Shown here: positions 52,083 through 60,894 of the stretch, piece after piece | How positions within the stretch are numbered: the first letter of the stretch is position 1 | Layout of the letters: each line of letters begins with the position of its first letter | Source of the DNA: a virus | Direction: 5' to 3' (one strand) | Length of the DNA stretch: 64,000 nt | Virus record (IMG/VR): IMGVR_UViG_3300034073_004742 | Location: 1 to 64,000 of that record | Notes under the pieces: generated by a model | The model's input: the letters and a program-made list of their open reading frames with translations, nothing else | The model's database searches: none | Told to the model about the DNA's origin: nothing | Program-made: the position numbers and the translations under genes

Positions 52083-53150
52083 CTATGTATTTATACACCC
52101 AAAAAGAGTTTTTGCAGAATTTAACCAACTAAATTTTTTAGCTGTTTCTACACCATTAATATTAGTAACAATTTTATTGTTATATACATATCTCATATAA
52201 TCAATTATTTCGTCTTTTTGTTTATTATCAATCTTTGCCCAATTACCTTGTCCTACAAACGCTTTGCCATCGTAAGCTTTTTCTGTTTCGTTTATATTTA
52301 CAAGATAAGAGTTGTCTTCGTTACAAAACTCTGTATGAGCAGAATACTTTGTTGCTATTACTGGTTTATTCATACTCATCATTTCTAGTAGTTCTAAATT
52401 CCATCCCTCCGCTCTAGAAGGAAATAAGCCACAATCGGCATAATTAATAACTTCGGCTATTTCTGTATGAAATTTTGTTCCATTTAGTAGCTTTACTCTT
52501 TTATCGCTAGAATACATATTTTTCCATTGTTGTAATTCTTGTTCTGATGAATAGTTATTAGTATTTTCTGATGCTAATAAACAAAGTTCAACATCTGTTT
52601 CGTCAGGAAAAGCTTTCTGAAATAATTCTAATAATATATCGTGTCCTTTTCTAATTTCCCATTTACCTATATTCATAAAAGTATATTTTTGTTTATTTGG
52701 TTTTGTATACTTTGTATCATCAAATATGTTTCTATCAACACCCAATGGTACCACTTTAATAGGCGTATCAATACCATTTTTTTGTATAATATCCTTAGCC
52801 CAATTGCACGTTACCAATATTGTATCCGGTACTTTTAGGTGAGACAGCTCCAAACTATTAAAGGTGTCTAATTCAAAAAAAGATAGGGCATAGTAATGTC
52901 CTTTGCCAGTATGGTTGGCTAAATCGAATTGGTGCCAAATTTTTATAAACGGAGCAAACGGATCAAAATTTGTATGACTATTCCTGTATAATTTTACTAT
53001 CAGTTCATGATCATTTTTATCGTCTGCGCTTGGTTGTCCTATTGGAAAATAGGATATATTTTCATTGATAGAATATAAATTCTTAAGAATATTCCATGAA
53101 GCTATACCATATCCAGTAGAATTTATAGCACAAGAAAAGTTTATGTTCAT
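52083..53150 (-). CDS. Glycosyltransferase family 4-like (GT-B)
   Basis: A 355-residue GT-B enzyme: NSTGYGIASWNILKNL at the N-terminus, NIGKWEIRKGHDILLELF and LFPSRAEGWNLELLEMMSMN with the donor-binding ExxxxxxE pattern. It would transfer a sugar from a nucleotide sugar. It is coupled to the GMP reductase gene by a four-base overlap. No export signal is seen; it acts in the cytoplasm. Confidence 0.82.
   Translation of the reverse strand: MNINFSCAINSTGYGIASWNILKNLYSINENISYFPIGQPSADDKNDHELIVKLYRNSHTNFDPFAPFIKIWHQFDLANHTGKGHYYALSFFELDTFNSLELSHLKVPDTILVTCNWAKDIIQKNGIDTPIKVVPLGVDRNIFDDTKYTKPNKQKYTFMNIGKWEIRKGHDILLELFQKAFPDETDVELCLLASENTNNYSSEQELQQWKNMYSSDKRVKLLNGTKFHTEIAEVINYADCGLFPSRAEGWNLELLEMMSMNKPVIATKYSAHTEFCNEDNSYLVNINETEKAYDGKAFVGQGNWAKIDNKQKDEIIDYMRYVYNNKIVTNINGVETAKKFSWLNSAKTLFGCINT
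52089..52100 (-). promoter_or_regulatory. Candidate phage promoter element (GGGTGTATAAAT)
   Basis: Minus-strand GGGTGTATAAAT, ending 16 bases before the start at 52072. It overlaps the last codons of the upstream glycosyltransferase gene. The short distance would give a very short leader that still contains AGGAGA. Confidence 0.5.
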
Positions 53151-54262
53151 TTACGATTTATCCTTACAAATTTAGCGCATTTATTAAAATCTTTTAGATA
53201 TTTAGCTCCAATATATGTTCCACAACTTCTCAAACCACCAAGTATTTCTTGCACAATATCTTCGACTGGTCCTTTATACGGAACTTTTTCTACTTTTCCT
53301 TCACTCGCTCTGTATGTTTTTTTTCCCTCTCCGTGTTTTTGTTGAGCATAATGACTACTCATTCCATAAAACTTTAAAGATTTTTTTCTTTTTTCTGGTG
53401 GATCATAACCAGGATCATTTGGTTGCCACCATTCGTCAACTACTTCTCTGTCGTTATTTACTATTGCGCATCTGTATTCGTACTCCCATTCTCCTTCACA
53501 AGGATCTGTTCCAGAAAATAATGTTCCTAGCATTAGAAAATCAGCACCTCCACAAATGGCTTTGCATACATCTCCGCTGGTTCTACAACCGCCGTCGCTC
53601 ATGATTAAACCTAGCCTACCGGTCTCTGTTTTAAGTCCATGTGCAGCATGACCACATTCATTAACACAGCTGAATGTGCCGTAGCCAACGCCAGTAACCA
53701 TTCTGGTTTGACAAAACTGGCCGGGACCGATCTGTATTTTACAAATATCTACTCCGCCATGAATAATTAGTTCTTCACAAATTTCTGGAGTTGTTACATT
53801 GCCAGCACAAATAATACTATCATTAAAAGTATTTCTGACATCTTTGCAAAATTTAACAAAACTTTCCATATATCCATTAGGTACATCGATTACTATGTTT
53901 GGATTTTTTCCTAGTTTTTCTGATACAATTTTTAATTTTTCTATATCATCATAGGATTTTCCTATACTAATCCAAGCATAGTCTACCCCAGCCTCATTAA
54001 CAATATTAACTAGCTCGTTAGCATCATAATATTTATGTAAGGCTGTGATCATTTTGAATTTTGATAATCTTAAAGCCATATCTTTGGTGGTAAGAGGAAC
54101 CATATTGGAGCATACTATGGGGATACCTGTCCATATTCTTGGACTGTGATAAAATTTAAAATTCCTTTCAAGCACAACTTCTTTTCTACTCTCAAGTGTT
54201 GTTCGTTGTGGCACAATAAGAACATCATCAAAATCTAACTTAATATCTTGACTAATTAGCAT
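53147..54262 (-). CDS. GMP reductase / IMP dehydrogenase-family enzyme
   Basis: The 371-residue barrel protein begins LISQDIKLDFDDVLIVPQR and carries ICAGNVTTPE, CKIQIGPGQFCQTRMVTG with the catalytic Cys, SDGGCRTSGDVCKAICGGAD, MLGTLFSGTDPCEG and a late FYGMSS segment. It lacks the CBS pair of IMP dehydrogenases and matches GMP reductase (GuaC) best, which deaminates GMP to IMP. A purine-salvage role in infected cells is likely, but IMP dehydrogenase-type chemistry is not excluded. Confidence 0.78.
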   Translation of the reverse strand: MLISQDIKLDFDDVLIVPQRTTLESRKEVVLERNFKFYHSPRIWTGIPIVCSNMVPLTTKDMALRLSKFKMITALHKYYDANELVNIVNEAGVDYAWISIGKSYDDIEKLKIVSEKLGKNPNIVIDVPNGYMESFVKFCKDVRNTFNDSIICAGNVTTPEICEELIIHGGVDICKIQIGPGQFCQTRMVTGVGYGTFSCVNECGHAAHGLKTETGRLGLIMSDGGCRTSGDVCKAICGGADFLMLGTLFSGTDPCEGEWEYEYRCAIVNNDREVVDEWWQPNDPGYDPPEKRKKSLKFYGMSSHYAQQKHGEGKKTYRASEGKVEKVPYKGPVEDIVQEILGGLRSCGTYIGAKYLKDFNKCAKFVRINRK

Positions 54263-54467
54263 CTTTTATATACTCCATGAAATCACTAATATCGTAACAA
54301 AACCATTCTTTAAAAGAATCAAAGCCTTTTTCTGTTACACAAATTTTTGAACCAACTAATAAGCCTCTGTGTTTGTAATATTTTAATGTCGCAACTATCG
54401 CGTCTTTGTAGTTATCTCTATCTATAATATATCTAATATGACCAGATTTAATATAGTATTTAGGCAT
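54252..54467 (-). CDS. Small conserved hypothetical protein
   Basis: I start at the ATG at 54467 (71 residues), which overlaps the preceding stop by eight bases; a longer frame from 54518 overlaps more. The protein begins MPKYYIKSGHIRYIID and has a KICVTEKGFD segment and an acidic, aromatic tail. Small proteins of this type seem recurrent in phages, but I cannot assign a function. Confidence 0.5.
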   Translation of the reverse strand: MPKYYIKSGHIRYIIDRDNYKDAIVATLKYYKHRGLLVGSKICVTEKGFDSFKEWFCYDISDFMEYIKDAN

Positions 54468-54993
54468 TATTAAAAAATTGCCATCTATTATGAGTTTGTA
54501 TTTTTTCTGAAGAGTCAATATGATTCAAGTAATTTTTAACTTCGTCCCATGAAGATAATATCATCTCGTGTGGTATCGTTCCAAACAACCAATCTGGAGC
54601 ATTGTTTTTTCCTTGTTCCATATGAATAATTACAGGTTTTTTACTTCTATTAGCTAAAAAAATCTCCTCATAAGTACCACAAGGATGCACATCTATATCA
54701 AGATTAACTATTAAAAAATCACTAATATCAACAAGTCTTAAGTCAACGCAACGAATATTTTTCATTATTTTTTTAAGCTCATCATACTTTTCTTGTTGTT
54801 TTAATTTTGTTTTGTATGCATGAACAGTGTGATCTTCGTTACCATCTAAACATGGTTTCTTTATTGGATTAAATACCGTAATGCCTAGATTCATAAGAAA
54901 AGGAGTTATATTGTCTCTCCATGTTGAGCCCCTATCTGGTACTCGATCCATAGCCCCTGCTAGATATACTCTCTGATTATATAGTCTATTCAT
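54460..54993 (-). CDS. Nucleoside 2-deoxyribosyltransferase-like protein
   Basis: A 177-residue protein with RVYLAGAMD at the start, IRCVDLRLVDISDFLIVNLD in the middle, and CGTYEEIFLAN. This pattern (GAM, D-LVD, NLD, GTxxE) fits nucleoside 2-deoxyribosyltransferases and related hydrolases of N-glycosidic bonds. It could recycle deoxynucleosides for phage DNA or remodel modified bases. It overlaps the small following gene. Confidence 0.7.
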   Translation of the reverse strand: MNRLYNQRVYLAGAMDRVPDRGSTWRDNITPFLMNLGITVFNPIKKPCLDGNEDHTVHAYKTKLKQQEKYDELKKIMKNIRCVDLRLVDISDFLIVNLDIDVHPCGTYEEIFLANRSKKPVIIHMEQGKNNAPDWLFGTIPHEMILSSWDEVKNYLNHIDSSEKIQTHNRWQFFNNA

Positions 54994-54994
54994 T

Positions 54995-55141
54995 TTAGTC
55001 TATAAATAAATAAGTAAAAATATTCTTTGATGGTTTTACTCCAAGGCTTGGATTTCTTTTGACCTGTTGCATATCGTTTAGTCCTTGGAATATACCACAA
55101 ATTCCAGATATAATTATTCCAACTAATATAATATAATTCAT
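54995..55141 (-). CDS. Small membrane protein
   Basis: A 48-residue frame with an N-terminal hydrophobic helix (ILVGIIISGICGIF) and a basic tail. Its ATG overlaps the glycosyltransferase stop as ATGA, and it ends two bases before the next start, so it looks translated. No family is recognised. Confidence 0.45.
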   Translation of the reverse strand: MNYIILVGIIISGICGIFQGLNDMQQVKRNPSLGVKPSKNIFTYLFID

Positions 55142-55902
55142 AATATTTTTCCTAAATATCCAAAATATTGACTTCTCATAGAGTTTACTTCACCAACCAT
55201 CTCTTTTAATGTTTCCGGATTAGTTGAGCGACCAGTTGGATTTTCATAGTATAGACCAACCGGATGGTTGACCATCTTTATTGTAGCACCGCCAACGGCA
55301 CAACGCAACCAAAAATCTCCGTCCGCTGCTGTTTTGTAGTTTTCATCAAAGTATCCAAATCTATCGTGAAGACTTTTTTTCCATAACGGCATACAATGAG
55401 GACTATTATTTCTTAAAAGATTCTCGAAACTATGTGGAAGATAAGGATAAATTTGAGTATAATTATTATCTATGTATTTTTCATTAGCTTTGTGGGAAAC
55501 GTATGTAAATCCATATATTAAATCTAGTTCTGGATCTTTGTCGAATTGATACAATAAGATCTCCAGTCCTTCTTTATTTTTACGATCATCAATGTTCCAG
55601 TTGCCAATAATAGGCGACGAACATTTTTTTATCGCTATATTCCAACCAGCGTATAGTCCAGGATCATTGTTTAATTTAAAATATTTAATATTAGAATATT
55701 CTTGTATTAATGGTAATATATATTGTTCTTCATTTTCTGGAGAGTTACAATTTAAAAAAATAAATTCTATATTTTTAAACACCGTTTGTTCTATCAGATT
55801 ATCTAAATAAGATTCTATAAATTTTTCTCCGCGATAGAAAGAGCAAAATAGAGAACAATAATAGTTATATATTTTTTTTTGAGTTATAAAACCATTTTTC
55901 AT
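55138..55902 (-). CDS. Glycosyltransferase family 2 protein
   Basis: A 254-residue GT-A enzyme: LFCSFYRGEKFIESYL at the start, NDPGLYAGWNIAIKKC, NWNIDDRK as the metal-binding DxD-like motif and TAADGDFWLR as the catalytic-Asp region. The order and length fit a soluble GT2 enzyme. It belongs to a gene run devoted to sugar transfer; donor and acceptor are unknown. Confidence 0.82.
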   Translation of the reverse strand: MKNGFITQKKIYNYYCSLFCSFYRGEKFIESYLDNLIEQTVFKNIEFIFLNCNSPENEEQYILPLIQEYSNIKYFKLNNDPGLYAGWNIAIKKCSSPIIGNWNIDDRKNKEGLEILLYQFDKDPELDLIYGFTYVSHKANEKYIDNNYTQIYPYLPHSFENLLRNNSPHCMPLWKKSLHDRFGYFDENYKTAADGDFWLRCAVGGATIKMVNHPVGLYYENPTGRSTNPETLKEMVGEVNSMRSQYFGYLGKIL

Positions 55903-56054
55903 ATTAGATATATTTCATTTTCAAAATTAGTAATAAATAAAAAATCACCATTGTACCCAGCATTATAAAGACTTGATATGCATAATTTAGCCAATTTGAT
56001 ATAGTTGATATTATTATTTAAAGTAAAATATATTAAATGTTTATTTATGTTCAT
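55899..56054 (-). pseudogene. Glycosyltransferase N-terminal remnant
   Basis: A 51-residue frame between the methyltransferase-like and GT2 genes begins MNINKHLIYFTLNNNINYIK and has SLYNAGYNGDFLFITN, the opening of a GT8-like glycosyltransferase. It then stops; the catalytic part is absent. It overlaps the next gene as ATGA. I read it as the leftover of a deleted gene. Confidence 0.45.
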
Positions 56055-56664
56055 AATTTTTATTTTCAGCTATAATAAAACCATTTCTATCATCAGAATC
56101 TATAAGTATGTTATAATTATTTATGTTATGTAGTATTTCTTCTCTAATTAGTTGACATTTATTAGTTTTTGTATCATCCAATGCTACTATATGTATCCTA
56201 TTTTTTAATAGAATCCATTCAGGATATGTAGAATATTCTCCCCCATCAAATAAGCAAAAATCTATATTAGTAGGTAATATACTAACTACATTAGTATTGT
56301 TGTTTATATCATTTAAATCAGATATGAGCCATGATTTATTTGATAATATTTGTTTTTGATTAATATATTCAAAAATATCTTTGGCTTCTATAATTCTACC
56401 ATGAATTAAATTTACATAAGTTAAGTATTCATTTAGATTGTGCTTGGCTTCTGTATAAAACTTTAGATTGGATTCTAAGCTAAGAAAATTACAATTTAAA
56501 TTATTATATATAATAGCATCTATAATACATTTAGTTGAACCAAGACCTCTCCATGTTCCTATTTCTAGAATATTTTTGGGTTTATATTTAGATATAACTA
56601 AATGAATATTGTTACAAAAATTTGTATTAGGTAATATTTGTCCATTAATTTGATTTGGTATCAT
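56041..56664 (-). CDS. SAM-dependent methyltransferase-like protein
   Basis: A 207-residue protein with NILEIGTWRGLGSTKC (SAM-binding loop), FLSLESNLK (acidic ribose-binding position) and IDFCLFDGGEY. This is a class I methyltransferase layout, close to those found in sugar-modifying clusters. It overlaps the exostosin-like gene by 20 bases. Confidence 0.65.
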   Translation of the reverse strand: MIPNQINGQILPNTNFCNNIHLVISKYKPKNILEIGTWRGLGSTKCIIDAIIYNNLNCNFLSLESNLKFYTEAKHNLNEYLTYVNLIHGRIIEAKDIFEYINQKQILSNKSWLISDLNDINNNTNVVSILPTNIDFCLFDGGEYSTYPEWILLKNRIHIVALDDTKTNKCQLIREEILHNINNYNILIDSDDRNGFIIAENKNYEHK

Positions 56665-57442
56665 ATAGAATTTTTTCTTTCCAGTAAAAAGAATTTAAGA
56701 TTTCTAAATTATATTGTCTATTAATAATATTATCGTATTTATTTTTAATTAGATCATAATTTAATAAATTTTCTATGTTATCTAGTATAATAATTGGCAA
56801 TTCTTTATATAGTTTATATATTTTATAATCTCCAGTTTTTATAGTTACTGGTATTTTATGACTATATAACACCTCCCATAATCTGTGGGTATCAATCCCA
56901 TTACCAGCTGGACAAAGAACCATTTTATGGTCTTGTATTTTTTGAAACATATCATATAGACTCAATGTTGGATTATCCAATGTAATATATTTCGATTGTT
57001 TGGCCATATCGTATATTTTTTGTCTGTATGCCGGATTTGTTGTAATATTAAAATTACAATATAAGAATTGAGTTGGTATATAGTCTTTGTCTAGATTTTG
57101 TAGTATAGATTCTTTTAGACTAGCCCTATCTGGATATCCTATTCCATGACCATCTCTTGTTGAAAAATATTGATTTTCTAACCCAAGAGGAATGGGCTCT
57201 ACCATATTGCTATGGGTAAGAGCATTAACAGCATACCATTTTTTAATATTTTTTGGAGCTAAAGATACTATTTGGTCCGTTATGGGATAATCAGAGTTAC
57301 CTGTGATCAAAACAACTTCGTTATCTAACTTAGTAATAGTTTCAAAATCTTGTAAAAGATAATCTGTTTTACAAAAAAATACAGTTTTTCCATCATGTAA
57401 ACTGGAAAGTTTATTATGTTCTAAAAAATCAGTATGGTTCAT
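56645..57442 (-). CDS. Exostosin-like glycosyltransferase
   Basis: I choose the ATG at 57442 (265 residues) over a TTG five codons upstream. The C-terminal part has MVLCPAGNGIDTHRLWEVLY and HKIPVTIKTG, the acidic-His-Arg nucleotide-sugar pocket of exostosin/GT47-like enzymes. The N-terminal part is diverged. It would add a sugar to the phage-directed glycan. Confidence 0.65.
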   Translation of the reverse strand: MNHTDFLEHNKLSSLHDGKTVFFCKTDYLLQDFETITKLDNEVVLITGNSDYPITDQIVSLAPKNIKKWYAVNALTHSNMVEPIPLGLENQYFSTRDGHGIGYPDRASLKESILQNLDKDYIPTQFLYCNFNITTNPAYRQKIYDMAKQSKYITLDNPTLSLYDMFQKIQDHKMVLCPAGNGIDTHRLWEVLYSHKIPVTIKTGDYKIYKLYKELPIIILDNIENLLNYDLIKNKYDNIINRQYNLEILNSFYWKEKILYDTKSN

Positions 57443-57806
57443 AAGATTTTTCTTCAATAAAACTAGATTCGCTCAGAATATTAATATCTTTTTTTATAGC
57501 AGCTCTTTTATCGTTTGTTATATAAACAGACCTAGCCAACTCTATAAATTCTTTATCAAATATTTTTTGTTTTTCTTTTAGTCTTATATGATCTTCAATA
57601 TTCCATAGTTCTTTATTTATAGTTTTTAAAGTGAAATAAAGCTGTTTAATTTGAATATTATCTAATAGATGTAAGCATTGTTGTTTTATGTATTCTAGTT
57701 CTTTAGTAATATTAGATAATTTATCTGTTTCTTTAATGCAGTCGCTCTTGATCTCTAGTATTGTTAATTTATCTAAAATTTCGCCATTTGATATTTGTAT
57801 ATTCAT
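57429..57806 (-). CDS. DUF6165-like protein
   Basis: With the ATG at 57806 (125 residues; overlaps the upstream stop as ATGA) the protein begins MNIQISNGEILDKLTILEIK. It has NKELWNIEDHIR and FIELARSVYITNDKRAAIKK, the pattern I recall for DUF6165. These small helical proteins sit beside glycosyltransferases in many genomes. Molecular function is unknown. Confidence 0.6.
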   Translation of the reverse strand: MNIQISNGEILDKLTILEIKSDCIKETDKLSNITKELEYIKQQCLHLLDNIQIKQLYFTLKTINKELWNIEDHIRLKEKQKIFDKEFIELARSVYITNDKRAAIKKDINILSESSFIEEKSYEPY

Positions 57807-58447
57807 ATTATGATCCAATTTTTTTTCAAAATAAAATTGCTATGATTTTTAGATATAAAATTTTTATGATATACTAATTTGGTTTTTTTAGATGTTTCTA
57901 TTCTATCTATTAGATGTATATAAGAAGAATTAATACAATGTATTTCTGTTGCATTCTGTATAAGATCTATATTATCAAAAAAATTACCATTATTACTATA
58001 AATTTTTTGTAAAGTATGATCTATTTTTGTATAATCAAGCCTATCTATGCCATCCGAGCCCATATGACATAGAAAACCATAAGGTTCATTTGGTACAGGA
58101 TTTTGCGATTTCGGTTTGTTTATGAAAAAATTATTCCAAGATAATTCGTATGAAAGACCAATTTGATAATAAAATACTTCGTCCCACATCAAATTTGAAG
58201 GAAAATTGGAATTTAATGATATTCCTAATCTAATATAGTTTGAATTTTGTAATCCAATATCGGTGGCCTCATTATCATTCTCTACACACAATATTTGTAT
58301 ATTAGAATTATTTTTATACATATAAGATACGTTTTGATAATTCTTATGTTTACAAAATAGTTTTATATTTTCTTTTGCTGCAATGGTTCTTATTAGTCCG
58401 TTGCATATAATATGATCTCCTAATCCTAGATGGTGATGAATTATCAT
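57803..58447 (-). CDS. Heptosyltransferase/GT9-like protein
   Basis: A 214-residue protein that begins MIIHHHLGLGDHIICNGLIR, the GD-containing loop typical of GT9 ADP-heptose transferases, and ends with a HCINSSYIHLIDRI donor-binding region. It is shorter than bacterial heptosyltransferases (about 320), so one Rossmann domain is reduced. It overlaps the next gene as ATGA. Confidence 0.6.
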   Translation of the reverse strand: MIIHHHLGLGDHIICNGLIRTIAAKENIKLFCKHKNYQNVSYMYKNNSNIQILCVENDNEATDIGLQNSNYIRLGISLNSNFPSNLMWDEVFYYQIGLSYELSWNNFFINKPKSQNPVPNEPYGFLCHMGSDGIDRLDYTKIDHTLQKIYSNNGNFFDNIDLIQNATEIHCINSSYIHLIDRIETSKKTKLVYHKNFISKNHSNFILKKNWIII

Positions 58448-59226
58448 ATTTTATTTTTGATATTTTCTAGAATATTCTTTGCTTCATTTGGGTCTTTGCA
58501 TCCATGAAAACAATAAAATTTAACAGGGCAATTCAACTTTAAATACGATTCGTAGAGTTCAAAGCTGTTGTCTATATTATTAGATATATAATCTTTATAT
58601 ATAGTGCTGTTTGGAAAAAAATTATATCCTAGATCATAATTAACTTGGTATTTAGCCAATAAGCAGTTGAGTATTCCTTCGTCTTCTATGTATGGGATAG
58701 AATTATTCTTATGGAATAGATCAATAGAATCTATGATTTCTTGTATGAAAGATTTATGATTTTTTATCACTAACCCACAAGCATATACATACTTCATGCT
58801 GGGCTGATTGGATGTAAACATATCAAGCATGTTTTTTAAATGATATTTATGTATAGGATTTTCAAAAGGATTGTGTGGATGTTTTGCAAATAGTGGGAAC
58901 TGACATGAAGCTATACGATTAACATTTTCATAGAATAATTTGTCTACTTCTGGTAGAGCAATCATATCTGCGTCTAACATTACTGTTAAGTCATAAGTAC
59001 TATCTAATAGTGTTAACCATTTGTATTTATAAAGATGGCTGTTTGTTATGATTCCAGTTTCTCTAATTTTTTTAGAAATAACTTGAGTGTTTTTAAAATC
59101 ATAATCAAAATTTATACAGTTAACAGTTATCGGATATTCGCTAAACGAGCAGATAGAGTCTATTAGAATCTCAACTAGCGGCAGCCAATTCCTGGTGCAA
59201 AAAGTGTTGAACCCAAAATTGTTCAT
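58444..59226 (-). CDS. GT-A glycosyltransferase
   Basis: A 260-residue protein with GFNTFCTRNWLPLVEILIDS, LTVMLDADMIALPEVD (metal-binding DxD motif) and YIEDEGILNCLLAKY. This is a GT8/nucleotide-diphospho-sugar transferase layout. It overlaps both neighbours by four bases. Confidence 0.75.
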   Translation of the reverse strand: MNNFGFNTFCTRNWLPLVEILIDSICSFSEYPITVNCINFDYDFKNTQVISKKIRETGIITNSHLYKYKWLTLLDSTYDLTVMLDADMIALPEVDKLFYENVNRIASCQFPLFAKHPHNPFENPIHKYHLKNMLDMFTSNQPSMKYVYACGLVIKNHKSFIQEIIDSIDLFHKNNSIPYIEDEGILNCLLAKYQVNYDLGYNFFPNSTIYKDYISNNIDNSFELYESYLKLNCPVKFYCFHGCKDPNEAKNILENIKNKI

Positions 59227-59873
59227 GATGTTATGTATTTCTGGTATTCTGGATGTCTATTATTGAACTCATCAAATACGTCTCCAACAAATTCTGTATT
59301 TTGTCTTGCTGTTGGAAATGGTTGTTTATCAAAAAATTCATCATGTACTAATTTATCATCACCTATTAAAGGATACAATTCTTCTGTAAAAAATTTATAA
59401 TCAGTACCATAGTTATTTGTTTTATTGAAAGATTCTAATAATATTTGCATAGGATATTTATTGTTATTTTTATATCCCCACATACCTCCAAGAATAGGAA
59501 ATTTGTGATATGGATGATCTCTCATAATATGAAAGGTTTTATTAGACTGTAACCATTCATCTACTGCATATTTTTCTCTTAGCGACAATCTACTATCGGT
59601 ATCTCTAAAAATACTTACATTCACATCAATATCATACGATGCTTCGAATCTCCAAAACATACTTCTCCAATCACCTTTGATGTTTTTTTTAATAATTTGT
59701 GTATTGGAAAAAGATTCTAGTTTTTGTATTGTTTCAATTGGAACTTCCGAATCTATATAAAATCTACACACCCAATCAGAGTATATATCTTTAGCAAGTT
59801 CTGCATTTTTTATACTACCAAAAGTATATTTTGGATTATTGCCCCAAAGACTAAAGCTAATAATTTTATTCAT
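59223..59873 (-). CDS. GT-A-like glycosyltransferase
   Basis: A 216-residue protein with ISFSLWGNNPKYTFGSIKNA at the start, VSIFRDTDSRLSLREKYAVD (DTDSR as the metal-binding motif) and ILGGMWGYKN. It fits a small phage/bacterial glycosyltransferase family. Its start overlaps the macro-domain gene stop by four bases. Confidence 0.7.
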   Translation of the reverse strand: MNKIISFSLWGNNPKYTFGSIKNAELAKDIYSDWVCRFYIDSEVPIETIQKLESFSNTQIIKKNIKGDWRSMFWRFEASYDIDVNVSIFRDTDSRLSLREKYAVDEWLQSNKTFHIMRDHPYHKFPILGGMWGYKNNNKYPMQILLESFNKTNNYGTDYKFFTEELYPLIGDDKLVHDEFFDKQPFPTARQNTEFVGDVFDEFNNRHPEYQKYITS

Positions 59874-60427
59874 TTTACTGGATTATATACAGTAACAAAA
59901 AATTTGCCCCATATATCGTTAATTAGTTCGCTTATAAAGTTCCAATTACCACCAGCTAGTCCACTACCGAATTTAGGACAATGAATTTCTATTTTTTCAT
60001 TTTTGTTTACGAAACCAGTATTCATATGAATATATTGAGAAACCTTATACATGCTTTGTCCAAGAGCAAAATAATTCAATGGTCTGCTATTGTTGAAGTT
60101 CTTAACACCATTTTGAGCAATCATATTAACAAAAATTAATTTATGTCTATATTGAGGTTCCTCATAAACTTTTATAATTTGAGAATAACCTAGATTAGCA
60201 GATAAAAAGTTTCTACCAAGAAGATGATAGTCGGCCTTGACTACCGGATATTTTTGACCAACTTGGTATGCGAATCCAGCATCAAATAGGTCGATATTAT
60301 TACATACATGAGGAACAAAAACTGTTGCTCCATTTTCTTTTGAATGAACTCTTTGTTCGATTATGTCGAATATATTTTTATTTGAAAGAACATATGGTTC
60401 TTTTTTTAGCACTTTTTGATTAGGCAT
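59870..60427 (-). CDS. Macro-domain protein (ADP-ribose-1''-phosphate phosphatase-like)
   Basis: I start at the ATG at 60427 (185 residues), where AAGGA has proper spacing. The protein has FVPHVCNNIDLFDAGFAYQV, VNMIAQNGVKN and CPKFGSGLAGGNWNFI, the loops of macro domains that bind ADP-ribose. Phage macro domains can remove or read ADP-ribose marks and may blunt ADP-ribosylation-based host defence; that role is inferred. Confidence 0.72.
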   Translation of the reverse strand: MPNQKVLKKEPYVLSNKNIFDIIEQRVHSKENGATVFVPHVCNNIDLFDAGFAYQVGQKYPVVKADYHLLGRNFLSANLGYSQIIKVYEEPQYRHKLIFVNMIAQNGVKNFNNSRPLNYFALGQSMYKVSQYIHMNTGFVNKNEKIEIHCPKFGSGLAGGNWNFISELINDIWGKFFVTVYNPVK

Positions 60428-60656
60428 TTTCATTATCCTTTTTTCTTTCTTTTATCGCTAGTATATTACTATCTTTGTCAAAAGTAAAAAGATCAATAGG
60501 ATCTATTATTTCTTCCGGGCTTAACCATCTTCCATGTCCGGTTCTGAGATTAATACAAAGTTTTTTACCGTCTTTTTTAAAGTCGCTAGTTGTTATAAAG
60601 TATTCATTACCTATAACAAAACATTCTCCTGTTGATATTTCCTCTAAATATTTCAT
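60420..60656 (-). CDS. Small conserved phage protein
   Basis: The ATG at 60656 (78 residues) follows the upstream stop by two bases. The protein has YLEEISTGECFVIGNEYFIT and LRTGHGRWLSPEEI. Similar short proteins with GECF/GxGRWL patterns occur in many phages. Function unknown. Confidence 0.55.
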   Translation of the reverse strand: MKYLEEISTGECFVIGNEYFITTSDFKKDGKKLCINLRTGHGRWLSPEEIIDPIDLFTFDKDSNILAIKERKKDNENA

Positions 60657-60658
60657 GA

Positions 60659-60862
60659 TCAATGATTATAATATCTGTCCCAATCTTCCCATTCTTCTTC
60701 CTGATAACTTTCTTTTATTTTTTTTAGTTCTTTTTTTGATATATTTTTTCTTTTGTTTATATCATCTTCCTCAAAATAATTATCACCATTTTGGTGTTTT
60801 TTCTTAAATTTTTCTCGTCTTTTTTCTTTTTCGTTTGAAAAATCGTTATCGAAGTTATTCAT
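60659..60862 (-). CDS. Small highly charged protein
   Basis: I start at the ATG at 60862 (67 residues); a longer frame to 60952 would run through a strong promoter. The product is almost all Lys, Glu and Asp with aromatic ends (EEEWEDWDRYYNH), likely disordered. It is the first gene after a sigma-70-type promoter, so it is probably expressed early. Confidence 0.5.
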   Translation of the reverse strand: MNNFDNDFSNEKEKRREKFKKKHQNGDNYFEEDDINKRKNISKKELKKIKESYQEEEWEDWDRYYNH

Positions 60863-60894
60863 AGTATTGTTTGTTTGACCGCTTGAACAGATGT

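Noticed and set aside
55590-55610. GGCAACTGG match as a possible template repeat for the variable region
   Set aside because: It lies in a glycosyltransferase and only the nine bases encoding GNW match; the rest of the segment does not.
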